Assembly: GCF_003675875.1 (NCBI RefSeq)
Contig: NZ_RCDI01000004.1
Location: 124,001-188,000, forward strand
DNA length: 64,000 nucleotides
Origin: Halostella limicola
Lineage (GTDB): Archaea; Halobacteriota; Halobacteria; Halobacteriales; Natronoarchaeaceae
Direction of reading: 5' to 3'
This document shows, piece by piece, positions 24,871 through 33,641 of this stretch (within the stretch, counting starts at the first letter, position 1; each line of letters starts with the position of its first letter). The notes under the pieces were generated by a model. It saw only the letters and a list, made by a program, of their open reading frames with translations, had not been told where the DNA came from and did no database searches. Both the position numbers and the translations under genes were made by a program.

Positions 24871-24918
24871 TCGCAATTGCCGCTACTATAAGTGGTCGGT
24901 TAGAGTTACCTACCGACG

Positions 24919-25599
24919 ATGCCACACGCGAAACTCGCGATAGATCTTCCAGATCACACCTGGATTGGTGACCTCTCAATCGCTCATCCGGAGGTAGTGT
25001 TTCAGGTCGTCACGAGTATCCCAGGTGAAGGAACCGGTATTGGACTCGTTCGACTCATTGCGACCGACCCGCTGCCTATCATCACCGACATTCAAGTTCG
25101 TGATGACGTCGAGGACCTTGAACTGCTTTGGAAACACGACGACGAAGCGCTCCTCCAGATACAGACGGCGAATCCGCTCCCGCTTCTCCCGGTCTGGCGG
25201 GCCGGTGTGCCGCTCAAGATGCCCTTCGACATTCAGGATGGGGAGGCCACGTGGGAGGTGACGACATCGACGAGTCGCCTCTCGAGCCTCCGCGACCACC
25301 TCGACGATTTGGGCATCGGATTTTCTATCGAGTACGTTCGTGAGATCGATGCGAGCCAGGCTGACCAATTGTTGACTAACCGCCAGCAAGAAGTACTGAT
25401 GGCCGCCGTCAAAGCCGGTTACTACCGCGCACCACGGGAATCGACGTTAGGTGATGTGGCCGAGACGCTCGGCGTCGCGAACGCAACATGTAGCGACGTA
25501 CTCCATCGTGCCGAGGGTCACATCATCCACTGGTTCGTCGAGGAGCACATGGAAGCGTATGATGTCGGGCCTCACATGAGTTCTAAGTTTAATGAATAG
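24919..25599 (+). CDS. Bacterio-opsin-activator-type HTH_10 regulator
   Basis: 226 residues. The N-terminal ~150 residues are a beta/alpha sensor region of the kind found in Bat-like regulators (HPEVVFQVVTSIPGEGTG). The C-terminal HTH_10 domain is clear: LTNRQQEVLMAAVKAGYYRAPRESTLGDVAETLGVANATCSDVLHRAEGHIIH, residues ~152-207, quoted here by its key parts LTNRQQEVL and VANATCSDVLHRAE. It is divergent from the MMPL exporter with 276 bases between, so it probably controls that exporter and itself. Confidence 0.9.
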   Translation: MPHAKLAIDLPDHTWIGDLSIAHPEVVFQVVTSIPGEGTGIGLVRLIATDPLPIITDIQVRDDVEDLELLWKHDDEALLQIQTANPLPLLPVWRAGVPLKMPFDIQDGEATWEVTTSTSRLSSLRDHLDDLGIGFSIEYVREIDASQADQLLTNRQQEVLMAAVKAGYYRAPRESTLGDVAETLGVANATCSDVLHRAEGHIIHWFVEEHMEAYDVGPHMSSKFNE

Positions 25600-25627
25600 A
25601 ACAGATCCGTTCGATGCGGTTCGGGAG

Positions 25628-25860
25628 CTAAAGGTCGTTTGAGAAGTCCCGGTAGCGTTTCTGACAAGCGATCGCGTACGAACCCTCGACTTCGATCTCA
25701 CCAGGGAACGTGCAGATTTCATCGGTGATCTCAGACTCGGGATCGAGAGAAACCGTCGCTTCCCCAGCGTCTGCAATGATCCCGATCTGCAATCCATTGT
25801 CGTTGATCGCGGGCTTTTCGGTATGTCTGAGGTCGAGTAGTCGACTTAGTTTGTTATTAG
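25628..25860 (-). pseudogene. Frame remnant of unknown family
   Basis: On the minus strand about 75 codons stay open with good protein character: NDNGLQIGIIADAGEATVSL, ESEITDEICTFPGEIEVEGS and the end YRDFSNDL-stop. No start codon is present, so it is a 3' fragment. I do not know the family. Confidence 0.4.
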
Positions 25861-25914
25861 TGGCAAGTGAAGCGCGTAGGATATGGAAAACTGTTACCTG
25901 GTTGATGGGGCGTC

Positions 25915-26103
25915 GGCTTGTTCCACAGCCGTCATTTCAACCGCTACCGTTGCCGAAACATGAACGAGACAGTCAACGCGGCGATCAACCAGCAGTTCGG
26001 AGCGTTCGTACGGTCACGCCGGTGGTGGAAGTAGTTCCGCGAACTCGTCATCAAATGCGTCGCTCACAATTTGGAACGAAGCCTAGCCGTTTCGCATGAA
26101 TAG
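25915..26103 (+). mobile_element. Transposase C-terminal remnant
   Basis: The plus frame gives FHSRHFNRYRCRNMNETVNA then INQQFGAFVRSRRWWK, TAG at 26032-26034, and FRELVIKCVAHNLERSL. This is the typical C-terminus of haloarchaeal DDE transposases (NETVNAAI, RSRxWWKQFRELVLKC, HNLERSL). The element is truncated at the left and has an in-frame stop; no terminal repeat is seen. Confidence 0.65.
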
Positions 26104-26260
26104 TGCGGATGTCCCTATTGCTGAGAGGAATGAACTGCTGGATATAGAGGTGCATTCGGCAACGGACAGAGATACTTGCGATGGTAGTCCATCGGGTCTT
26201 CCGGGTGGCTCAGCAGATCAGTTCGGACCGACTGCGGCGGTTTCATCAACGTCAGGACGT

Positions 26261-26709
26261 TCAGTCGTCGAGATCCTCGGCTTCGAGAATCAGTTTAGTG
26301 TTTTCCCGCGTCGCGTTCGCATTCCGTTCGAGGTAGCGTCGCAGAAGCGAGCCCGTCAGTCGCCCAAGAAGGCCAAATCCAGGTGGTTCGATTTCGTTTG
26401 TAAAGGCATATCGTGTTTGCTCGTCCTCGCTCGACAGTTCATACGTTGTGCGAGCGTCGACATCGTCCTCGACTTCGAAGACGCGTCGATTCGGCGGGAC
26501 GAAGTTGATGTCTCGTGCCCGTGAAGGTTTCTGCCGAGCATCTGGAATGTGAACTCCGCCTCGTGACCGCCGTTCGGGAGCTCTTCGACACCAGTGACAT
26601 CGATGATGCTCGGATTCATCGTGGAGTGGTTTTCAGGGGCACCCACGTACTTGAAGACCGTTTCGAGGGGGGCGTCGATGAGAATGTCCGCTTTTGATGG
26701 TTTGCACAT
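26261..26709 (-). pseudogene. SRPBCC (START-like) family gene with frameshift
   Basis: From ATG 26709 the frame starts SKADILIDAPLETVFKYVGA and runs to GRNLHGHE. It must then switch frame near 26510 to go on with INFVPPNRRVFEVEDDVDAR, TTYELSSEDEQTRYAF, PPGFGLLGRLTGSLLRRYLE and the stop 26261-26263. The two parts together make a full polyketide-cyclase/SRPBCC protein of ~148 residues. A single indel explains the break. Confidence 0.8.
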
Positions 26710-26866
26710 CTCTATACTGTAGCCTCTGTGACAACATCAAAATAGCGGTGATGGGATCAAACACATGCTAACGCTGGATCAGCGCTATACAACGATGCCT
26801 GCGCCCACGAACTCGGGATGGAATCCTGAACATGGACTTAACCTCCTGCGGATGAATCTCTCACCT

Positions 26867-27745
26867 ATGACTGGCCTTGACCGAATTCTCGTCTGTGTGG
26901 ATGGGAGCGACTGCGCACTTCGCGCGGCGAAGTACGGGATCGAACTCGCCAAGGTCCACGGGGCTAGCGTCGACGTGTTACACGTCATTGAGCGGGGTCG
27001 AAGGGTTGCGCGCGAACCCAAGGGACTGAGCAAACGTCGGAGAGAAGCAGGTGAGGAGTACTTGGACGAGGTGGGAGATCTCGCTATCGAAATCGGCTAC
27101 GACGTTGATACCCATCTAGAAGAAGGAGTCCCCCACCGTCGAATCACCGAATATGTGAGGGAGAACGATGTTGACATAGTTGTAATGGGGCGTCGCGGGC
27201 GGTCGAAGTTGGCGGAGAGGCTGCTCGGCGGCGTCACTGAACGTGTACTTCGACGTACAGATCGGCCGGTGCTCACCGTTCCAGCCGCCGAAGGCGCCTC
27301 CGGATCGGCGGTGGAACGCGTCCTCCTACCGACGGACGGTAGTGACAACGCGGTACAGGCGGTACCCGTAGGGACGGAAATCGCCGGACAACACAGTGCA
27401 ACGATTCACGTTCTCACCGCGGTGGATGTCGCGGCGGAGGCGGGTCTATTCGACGCTGGCGGAGTTGACCGGGAGTACATCGAACGGTTGGAGGCCGATG
27501 GACAGGAGGATGTCGATGCGGCTGCAGAGCGCATCCGGTCTGCGGACTCCGGCGTCGTCATTGAGACCGCTGTCATACGCGACACGCCACATGTGGCGAT
27601 CCGAGAGTACGTCGAGGAGAACAATATAGACCTCATCGTCATGGCCTCAGAGGGTACGTCCGACCTTGCCGGGCAGGTACTCGGAAGCGTCGCGGATCGC
27701 GTACTCAGAACCGTCGACGTCCCAGTCTTGATAATCGTCATCTGA
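26867..27745 (+). CDS. Tandem universal stress protein
   Basis: 292 residues from ATG 26867, where the Usp fold begins (LDRILVCVDGSDCALRAAKYG). In-frame ATGs at 26765, 26795 and 26852 would add a non-conserved leader. Domain 1 ends VMGRRGRSKLAERLLGGVTERV; domain 2 begins VERVLLPTDGSDNAVQAV and ends MASEGTSDLAGQVLGSVADRV. The ATP-loop glycines are kept in domain 1, weaker in domain 2 (EGTSDLAG). It is the second double Usp of the window. Confidence 0.9.
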   Translation: MTGLDRILVCVDGSDCALRAAKYGIELAKVHGASVDVLHVIERGRRVAREPKGLSKRRREAGEEYLDEVGDLAIEIGYDVDTHLEEGVPHRRITEYVRENDVDIVVMGRRGRSKLAERLLGGVTERVLRRTDRPVLTVPAAEGASGSAVERVLLPTDGSDNAVQAVPVGTEIAGQHSATIHVLTAVDVAAEAGLFDAGGVDREYIERLEADGQEDVDAAAERIRSADSGVVIETAVIRDTPHVAIREYVEENNIDLIVMASEGTSDLAGQVLGSVADRVLRTVDVPVLIIVI

Positions 27746-27802
27746 CCGTGGCTAATCAGAAGGTAATGCTGCGATGGCGTTGTCGCGATACGCTCTCGAC
27801 AG

Positions 27803-27990
27803 ACATTAGCTTAATCGGATAAGAGTCACGCGAACCGGTGACCGAAATGCGACGGCTTCCGTGACACCACCGAACAGTATTCGGCATCCTAGGCGAGATC
27901 CGACCGCTAATCCTCGAGGAGTTCGGTCAGGAAGAGACCACACGTATGTGCTTGACCTCGGAGTAGAGGTCCCGTACACGGCGATCACCG
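27803..27990 (-). pseudogene. Universal stress protein 3' remnant
   Basis: Minus-strand frame ends ILFGGVTEAVAFRSPVRVTL-I-R-L-S stop, the typical Usp C-terminus (G-S/G-V-T-E-A-V-x-R-S-P-V-P-V). Upstream the match fades after VWSLPDRTPRGLA. The first two thirds of the gene are gone. Confidence 0.6.
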
Positions 27991-28019
27991 CCGTATGACT
28001 ACAGCGAAGGCGGCCCTGG

Positions 28020-28180
28020 AGGTATGTTTTTGCCGGCGCTCTGGTAGTGCTGGCGGCGCTGTTGGCGCCGATCCTTCTAGCCATCACCCTCAGCGACGTG
28101 CTGGATAACGTTGTGTCGCTGACATTGCCGCTGATCCTTGGTACTGTCCTCCCGCCCAGCGGTCTTCGCCATCAGGTACC
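28020..28180 (+). pseudogene. Hydrophobic gene fragment
   Basis: FAGALVVLAALLAPILLAIT and VSLTLPLILGTVLP read like two membrane helices of a small protein, but there is no start and the frame soon degenerates. It lies between the Usp and DUF302 remnants. Confidence 0.35.
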
Positions 28181-28279
28181 TCCGCACACTCGACTAATAC
28201 GAACGAGGTGGCACTCTGACGACGGACGGAGGGTGGACTCGTACCTCCCATCGGGTCTCGCTTTCTCTCCCGTACGTTC

Positions 28280-28482
28280 TTGCTTCCCTCCCAACGCTGG
28301 TGCTTCTAGCGTGCAACATTGTTGTGTATGAATCGACGATGTCGAAACCGTCGTAATCATTGTCGATCCCGGGACAATATTATCGGGAGTTGATATCTCA
28401 CCCTTACCGAGATTCCCTGGGACGTGAGCAAGCAGTTCGACCGAGTGCTGAATGCACTCTCTTCCGAATCAGTTGCCTGACG
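28280..28482 (+). pseudogene. DUF302 gene 3' remnant
   Basis: Pieces LLACNIVVYE, VVIIVDPGTILSGVDIS and KQFDRVLNALSSESVA-stop follow each other in shifting frames. They match the LLPCNVIVYE, SAVDPAELVG and RFERVLNAL parts of the intact DUF302 protein at 3235. At least two frameshifts are needed. The 345 bases that follow (28483-28827) contain no gene. Confidence 0.65.
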
Positions 28483-28827
28483 CTGCGTCGCCTGCGGTGT
28501 GTTCTCAGTAGGAACTGAGACCGATAATCACCTATTTTTTATCATGGATAGCCTTCCGTCTCATCAGTTCTATTCGAATCTACTCAGTACCGATGCTCCG
28601 TTCGACGAACCTCATAGACTTTTGCCGTTAACAGTCATCCTCCGAGTCACAAATGTCCGGTGAAGAAATATGCGAAACGCACGTATGGGCGTCCGTGGGG
28701 GTCGTCACCCGGAACGGGGCAGTCTGCCGGATCTGGGAGTGCGAGCAGTGTCCGGTTTGGACCGCGGAGCCGTTTGATCCTGACTTCGAACAAAACTGGA
28801 GTGACACGTGGCTATCCGAAGGTTGAT

Positions 28828-29817
28828 ATGCAGGTTTCAGGTGAGCTACTGACCCAGATCTCCATCGGTGCAGTTGCCCTGTACGCCTTGGTCACAGCCG
28901 CGAGTCGGGCGATCGATCGGCTGTTGGCACTCGCCGAGTACTATGATATTGACGAGGTTCTGATGGGGATGACCGTCCTCGCGGTGGGAACGGGCTTGCC
29001 CGAACTGAGCTCACACCTGATCGCGTCGCTGGGGATTCTCTCTGGAACCCTCGACTACCAAGTCACCTCCGCCGTCGTCATCGGCGGGAACACCGGTTCC
29101 TCGACCGTCCAGCAGTTTCTGCTCGTCGGCGTCCTCCTCATTGGGTACGGGAGTATACAGCTTACGCGAACGTTCATCCGCGAGAGCTACGTCCCGATGC
29201 TGGGCGCGTTCGCCGTGACGATTCTCGTGGCTTGGGACGGGTCGATCAGCCGGCTGGACGGTGTGGTCCTCTTCGTGCTGTACCTGGGGTACGTTGGCAT
29301 CCGAGTGTCTCGTCGAGAGCAACTCCCGACGCTCAGGGAACGACCGAGTCTGAATCCCCGCTGGGATATCCTCGTTGCCACAGGTCTGCTCATCCTCGTT
29401 CTTCTTTCTGCGTCAATCATGCTGTCAGTCGTGGAATTGATCGTGAATACGCTGGCTCTCGGCGGGTCGACGATCGGCGTCATGACTATCGGTGTGGCCG
29501 CTGCGCTCCCAGAACTGACCGCCGTGATCGACTCGATTCGCCGTCGGGCACCGAATCTCGCGCTTGGGACCCTCATTGGGAGCAATATTGTCAACCCCCT
29601 CGTCGGCATTGGGCTGGGTGGTGCAGTATCGACCTACTACGTGCCGCCCGCCGTCATCCTCTGGGACCTTCCATTCAAGCTAATCGTGGGCGCCGGCCTC
29701 CTCATCTGGACGCTGTACTGGCGTGACGGTGAACTCACCCGACGGGAGGGGGCCTATTTGTTGGGGTTGTACGTCGTGTTCGTGACAGGCCGGCTGTTGT
29801 TGTTCTCAGGCCAGTAG
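28828..29817 (+). CDS. CaCA-type sodium/calcium antiporter
   Basis: 329 residues from ATG 28828 (an in-frame ATG at 28660 would add a low-complexity, basic leader that does not look like protein). Ten membrane segments in two inverted repeats. Alpha-1: MTVLAVGTGLPELSSHLIAS followed by GGNTGSSTVQQ. Alpha-2: MTIGVAAALPELTAVIDSIR followed by LGTLIGSNIVNPLVGIG. The G-T/A-x-x-P-E and G-S-N-x-x-N/P motifs are the ion-binding sites of this family. Alpha-1 has GNTGSS instead of GSNIxN, a divergence that may change the ion. Likely exchanges Ca2+ or other cations for Na+. Confidence 0.88.
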   Translation: MQVSGELLTQISIGAVALYALVTAASRAIDRLLALAEYYDIDEVLMGMTVLAVGTGLPELSSHLIASLGILSGTLDYQVTSAVVIGGNTGSSTVQQFLLVGVLLIGYGSIQLTRTFIRESYVPMLGAFAVTILVAWDGSISRLDGVVLFVLYLGYVGIRVSRREQLPTLRERPSLNPRWDILVATGLLILVLLSASIMLSVVELIVNTLALGGSTIGVMTIGVAAALPELTAVIDSIRRRAPNLALGTLIGSNIVNPLVGIGLGGAVSTYYVPPAVILWDLPFKLIVGAGLLIWTLYWRDGELTRREGAYLLGLYVVFVTGRLLLFSGQ

Positions 29818-29920
29818 TGGTTCGTACCGCAATAGTGGTTCTCGGCGCCGATTTTTGACTAGATGAAGTATCGCCACAAATCCCAATACGACGCATTTAG
29901 TTAGTTACACATCGAGACTC

Positions 29921-30184
29921 ATGACAGCATACATTGTAGATTCCATCGGAGTCGTATCATTAGCAAAGATCCTCGGTGTCATTGGATTGCTCTGGGGGAT
30001 CATACTTGCACTCAGCTGGATTGTTATCGGCGGACCGATGGGTGGCCGGCCTGGACTGCCAGATCTCCTTATTGCGACCATTGGTGGTGCTCTATATGGT
30101 GTAATCGGCGGAGCAATCACGGCACTCATCTATAACGCTGCAGCAGGACTGATGGGTGGGATCGAACTCGAATTATCCTGCTAA
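29921..30184 (+). CDS. Small haloarchaeal two-TM membrane protein
   Basis: 87 residues. Two long hydrophobic helices (LAKILGVIGLLWGIILALSWI and IGGALYGVIGGAITALIYNA) with a Gly/Pro-rich loop between and a GGIELEL tail. This helix-loop-helix-GGIELEL pattern occurs in haloarchaeal proteins of unknown function. It stands before an AT-rich patch and a series of other small membrane genes. Confidence 0.7.
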   Translation: MTAYIVDSIGVVSLAKILGVIGLLWGIILALSWIVIGGPMGGRPGLPDLLIATIGGALYGVIGGAITALIYNAAAGLMGGIELELSC

Positions 30185-30240
30185 TAATACTTATGTTATA
30201 TATTAAATCGCAATATAATTTATTATGGATAGCGGTTAAT
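30185..30240. other. Very AT-rich patch
   Basis: About 80 percent A/T over 55 bases (TATGTTATATATTAAATCGC and following) in a GC-rich genome. It lies between a small gene and a 5'-damaged DUF5518 gene and may be a promoter region or an insertion/deletion scar. Confidence 0.4.
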
Positions 30241-30274
30241 CATCCGATATGGAATTGCAATGAGCAGCCAGTAG

Positions 30275-30530
30275 CGCAATTCTCGGTGCGGTCGTCTCGA
30301 TCGTCGCCGGCTTCCTGCCATTCGTATCATTCGTCGCACCGTTGCTTGGCGGCGTTGTTGCGGGAGATGTCTACCACGCTGGTCTACGAGACGGGGTAGG
30401 TGCAGGCGCACTTACGGGTGTTTTTCTCGCCGCCCTCGGGATACTGCTCCAGATATTGGGACCCACCTTTCGTCGTTCCCCGCAGCGGTCGTCCTCGGAC
30501 CCTGGACCCGTGGATTTTGGCTCGGAATGA
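30275..30530 (+). pseudogene. DUF5518-like membrane protein, 5' end damaged
   Basis: Open frame after TGA near 30261: GAVVSIVAGFLPFVSFVAPL, GGVVAGDVYHAGLRDGVGAG, LTGVFLAALGILLQI, tail SSSDPGPVDFGSE. The DUF5518 features (P-x-x-x-F-V-A-P-x-x-G-G-x-x-A-G) are clear, but no ATG or GTG starts it; the first possible start (TTG 30342) lies inside the domain. The N-terminal ~40 residues are therefore lost or in another frame. Confidence 0.6.
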
Positions 30531-30658
30531 TGAGTAGTATCGTTGCGATCCTCGCCGCGAGCGCGGTATTGCTCGTACTCGTTGGGGCAATTGGTGGTGC
30601 TATCGGGGGAGTTCTTTCTGGACAGGGAGCACAGCAGACAGACGAAACCCTCGGCTAG
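30527..30658 (+). CDS. 43-residue single-TM protein
   Basis: ATG 30527 overlaps the DUF5518 stop (ATGA). One helix (IVAILAASAVLLVLVGAIGG), then GGVLSGQGAQQTDETLG. The overlap suggests translational coupling with the gene before. Function unknown. Confidence 0.5.
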   Translation: MMSSIVAILAASAVLLVLVGAIGGAIGGVLSGQGAQQTDETLG

Positions 30659-30664
30659 GACTCG

Positions 30665-31039
30665 ATGACACGAGATGACAGAAATCGTATAGATAGGGCC
30701 TCACGCCGACGATTCTTGAGAAACATCGGCGCGACGACCACCGGCGCGGCTAGTATCGGGCTCGCAGGCTGCCAGGGACTCCCGTTCGGACCGAGCGCCA
30801 ATGCGGCGTTTTATCATGCATATGGTCTAGCACTCGACGTCGACTACGATGCGATCATGGACGCAGCACTGGATGCGGGATACACTGTCGACGAGTCCTT
30901 CGACTTGCACACCGAGGATAGTTTCATCGGGGTCGTGGCTGGTTTTCCACTCGAGAAGGGAGTGGTAGGCATCGCGAACGTCCGCGATCGGGATTCCTAC
31001 TTCAACGCCGTCAATTGTCGTACTATAGAAGAGGAATAA
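30665..31039 (+). CDS. Tat-signal lipoprotein-like secreted protein
   Basis: 124 residues. Twin-arginine signal SRRRFLRNIG (13-22) followed by TTTGAASIGLAGC, a lipobox (L-A-G-C at about 33-36), so the mature protein should be a lipoprotein on the outer membrane face. The ~85-residue mature part is compact (VDYDAIMDAALDAGYTVDES, FIGVVAGFPLEKGVVGIANV) and of unknown family. It starts six bases after the 43-residue gene. Confidence 0.75.
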   Translation: MTRDDRNRIDRASRRRFLRNIGATTTGAASIGLAGCQGLPFGPSANAAFYHAYGLALDVDYDAIMDAALDAGYTVDESFDLHTEDSFIGVVAGFPLEKGVVGIANVRDRDSYFNAVNCRTIEEE

Positions 31040-31117
31040 CATGCGGGAGCACAATTCAGCTGGCAGCACTTCTGTGGTCCCATCACCACTATTTGCTCGC
31101 CGGAGTGTTTATGCAGT

Positions 31118-31648
31118 ATGCTGACCCGTTTCCTCGACTCCGATATCAAATCATCCGGGGCGTATCTGGCAGAGATCATCTATGGGGCGAACGACGGGAT
31201 CGTCACGACGTTCGCGGTCGTTGCCGGCGTCGCTGGTGCAGCACTCGATCCGGGTATCGTGGTCATCCTCGGAGTAGCGAATCTGCTTGCGGATGGGTTC
31301 TCGATGGGGATGAGCAATTACCTGAGCCGACAGTCCGATATCGCCTATCAGGCCACCATCGGTGAGACGACTGACATCGAGAAAGCACCAGTCTATACTG
31401 CGCTCGTGACGTTTGTCTCGTTCGTCATCGCTGGATGGACCCCACTGCTTCCGTATATTGCGTCCGTTCGTCCATTCTTCGAACTCTCGGTGGTGACGAC
31501 TGCAGTCGTCTTCTTTCTTGTGGGGGCAAGTCGAACGTTCGTCACCCAACGGAGCTGGTATCGAAGCGGCACTGAAATGCTTTGCATCGGTCTCGTCGCA
31601 GCCGGCGTGGCCTACGGGGCAGGGGCCTTCCTGAGCGGGGTGGCCTGA
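31118..31648 (+). CDS. VIT1/CCC1-type metal transporter
   Basis: 176 residues with five membrane segments. The CCC1/VIT1 signature is present: [26 protein letters not shown] near 16-41 and [19 protein letters not shown] near 52-70 (G-A-N-D-G and L-A-D-G-x-S-M-G). The long metal-binding loop of plant VIT1 is short here. It likely moves Fe2+ or Mn2+ out of the cytosol. The DASS gene follows two bases later in the same operon. Confidence 0.88.
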   Translation: MLTRFLDSDIKSSGAYLAEIIYGANDGIVTTFAVVAGVAGAALDPGIVVILGVANLLADGFSMGMSNYLSRQSDIAYQATIGETTDIEKAPVYTALVTFVSFVIAGWTPLLPYIASVRPFFELSVVTTAVVFFLVGASRTFVTQRSWYRSGTEMLCIGLVAAGVAYGAGAFLSGVA

Positions 31649-31650
31649 CA

Positions 31651-33156
31651 ATGGTGTCCGGGCGGTCACGGCTCTTTCTCGTAAGTGCCTTGATCGCTAT
31701 GGGCCTCGTCATTCTCCTCCCACTGCCGGGGTTATCACAGGCCGGAACGTTCGCGCTTGCGACGATGGTGTTCGCCGCCGTCCTCTGGGTGACCGAGGGA
31801 CTACCCCTTCCGGCGACGGCCCTCTGCGTGCCGATCCTGCTGACGCTCTTCGGCGTCTTCCCTACGATGGCCGGCGCACTCCAGGCGTTCGCGGATCCGA
31901 TCATCTTCCTGTTACTCGCCGGCTTCGTGCTCGCCGAAGCGCTCAAGAAACACGGCATCGACCGTCGAATTGCCTATTATTTGATTGGTGGGCTGGGAAC
32001 TTCCGCTCGTGGGATCGTGTTCGCGGTTATGGCGGCGACTGCCCTCCTGTCGATGATCGTCTCGAACTCCGCGACGACGGCGATGATGGTTCCTATCGCG
32101 CTCGGGATTGCACGTGAATTGACCGAAACTCAGGCGGAAAGCCCAGCATCCACCTCCAATATTGAAATCGCACTGCTGTTGGGCACGGCCTACGCGGCAA
32201 GCATCGGCGGCGTTGGGACGCTCATCGGGACGCCCGCCAATGCCATTGTCGTCGCTCAGCTCCAAACACAGCTCGACCATCACATCAGTTTCCTCGACTG
32301 GCTGGCCATCGGGCTGCCACTCGTAGCGGTCGGTCTTCCGGTCGCTTGGTACCTGCTCGTGTACCGGCTTTTTCCGCCAGCAACTGTCGACGTAGAACAA
32401 GCCCAGTCCCATGCGGCAGGGGCACTCGACGAACTGGGGTCGCTGAATTCGGCTGGCCGGCGGACAGTTGGGATTACAAGCGCGACCGCCGGACTTTGGG
32501 TGCTCGGAGGGCTCGATTTCCTGTTCGAAGATATCCTGCCACCGGCTTGGTACAGCACGATCTTCGGCGGTGCCGGCAGTATTATCGGTGCCACACACCA
32601 GGGCGTGCTGTATTACGTGTTAGTGGGACTCGCAGCAGTGCCGATGCTGCTGGCCGCTGACGCTCTCGAGTGGGACGACGTCTTACGAATCGATTGGGGG
32701 ACGTTGGTGCTCCTCGGAGGTGGGCTCGCACTGGCAGATGGCTTAGCAGCGACTGACGCGACACAGTGGCTTGCAGAGCTCACGTTTGGTGGTCTAACCG
32801 GTGTGTCCGTCCTTGTGCTCATTCTCGTGGTCATAAGCGTCACCGTGTTTCTCAGCGAACTCGCATCGAACACGGCCGTGGTCGCTATTTTCGCTCCGAT
32901 ACTTATCACCATCGGCCCACGATATGCAACCGTCCTGAATACGACCGACGAGGGCGCAGCTGTCTTCCTGGCAGTGGCTGGCGCCGTCGCCGCAAGTTTT
33001 GGGTTCGCACTACCGGTTGCGACGCCCCCGAACGCCATTGCATTCGGGACCGGAACTATCCACCGAGAACATATGCTTCATGCCGGGGTCCGGTTGGATA
33101 TACTGATGATTCTTCTGTCAGCGGTGGTTCTCCTCGGTGGTTTTGTTCTCCTCTGA
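31651..33156 (+). CDS. DASS (SLC13) family anion transporter
   Basis: 501 residues from ATG 31651. Twelve or so membrane segments. DASS features: TEGLPLPATALCVPILL near 50, SNSATTAMMVPIAL (first SNT-like motif) near 136, GTLIGTPANAIV near 190, and the second SNTAVVAIFAPIL motif near 410 followed by PVATPPNAIAFGTG. This family carries dicarboxylates, citrate or sulfate with Na+. In this window sulfate or another divalent anion is possible, but nothing decides it. Confidence 0.9.
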   Translation: MVSGRSRLFLVSALIAMGLVILLPLPGLSQAGTFALATMVFAAVLWVTEGLPLPATALCVPILLTLFGVFPTMAGALQAFADPIIFLLLAGFVLAEALKKHGIDRRIAYYLIGGLGTSARGIVFAVMAATALLSMIVSNSATTAMMVPIALGIARELTETQAESPASTSNIEIALLLGTAYAASIGGVGTLIGTPANAIVVAQLQTQLDHHISFLDWLAIGLPLVAVGLPVAWYLLVYRLFPPATVDVEQAQSHAAGALDELGSLNSAGRRTVGITSATAGLWVLGGLDFLFEDILPPAWYSTIFGGAGSIIGATHQGVLYYVLVGLAAVPMLLAADALEWDDVLRIDWGTLVLLGGGLALADGLAATDATQWLAELTFGGLTGVSVLVLILVVISVTVFLSELASNTAVVAIFAPILITIGPRYATVLNTTDEGAAVFLAVAGAVAASFGFALPVATPPNAIAFGTGTIHREHMLHAGVRLDILMILLSAVVLLGGFVLL

Positions 33157-33237
33157 GGTAGACTGTGAGTGATTCAGACAGCCCACCCCCGATTCGCTGG
33201 AACTCGTTCTCGATGTACTCCCGTCCGAATGTTGGTC

Positions 33238-33447
33238 TCATTGTGGTAGTGGCACCTCGTAATCAGCCGCCAGTTCCTGGAACTCGTCCCATTCCGGAAG
33301 ACGATCGTCGTCGACCTCACCACGCGTGTCGAGGTAGTGGAGCAAGGCGTCGATTCCATCTTCGAGCCCGTATTCCGCCGCTTGCTCTCGGAGGTCGTCC
33401 TCATCAACGTCGATATGGCTGAGTAGTAGGAAACAGTACGGTGGCAC
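33238..33447 (-). CDS. Small acidic protein, possibly a gene fragment
   Basis: 69 residues from GTG 33447, very acidic and helix-rich (VDEDDLREQAAEYGLEDGID, LPEWDEFQELAADYEVPLPQ), typical haloarchaeal protein composition. A stop lies a few codons upstream of GTG. It may be a small protein or the C-terminal piece of a lost gene. Bases 33448-33641 show nothing. Confidence 0.45.
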   Translation of the reverse strand: MPPYCFLLLSHIDVDEDDLREQAAEYGLEDGIDALLHYLDTRGEVDDDRLPEWDEFQELAADYEVPLPQ

Positions 33448-33641
33448 GTATCGTGTTAATTAGCAACGTGTGACAGCAGAGTTCGGCCGGCGATATCTCC
33501 CCTACGTTCTCGGAGTAGAGGTAGTAGTGATGGCGGGTCAACAGAAATAGGACATCGAGTCGGTGAACTCAGCGATGTGCCGCGGAAGCGTTGTCTGAGA
33601 TTGATGGATTGTGGAATGGGGCTTCTACACAGAATATCTTC

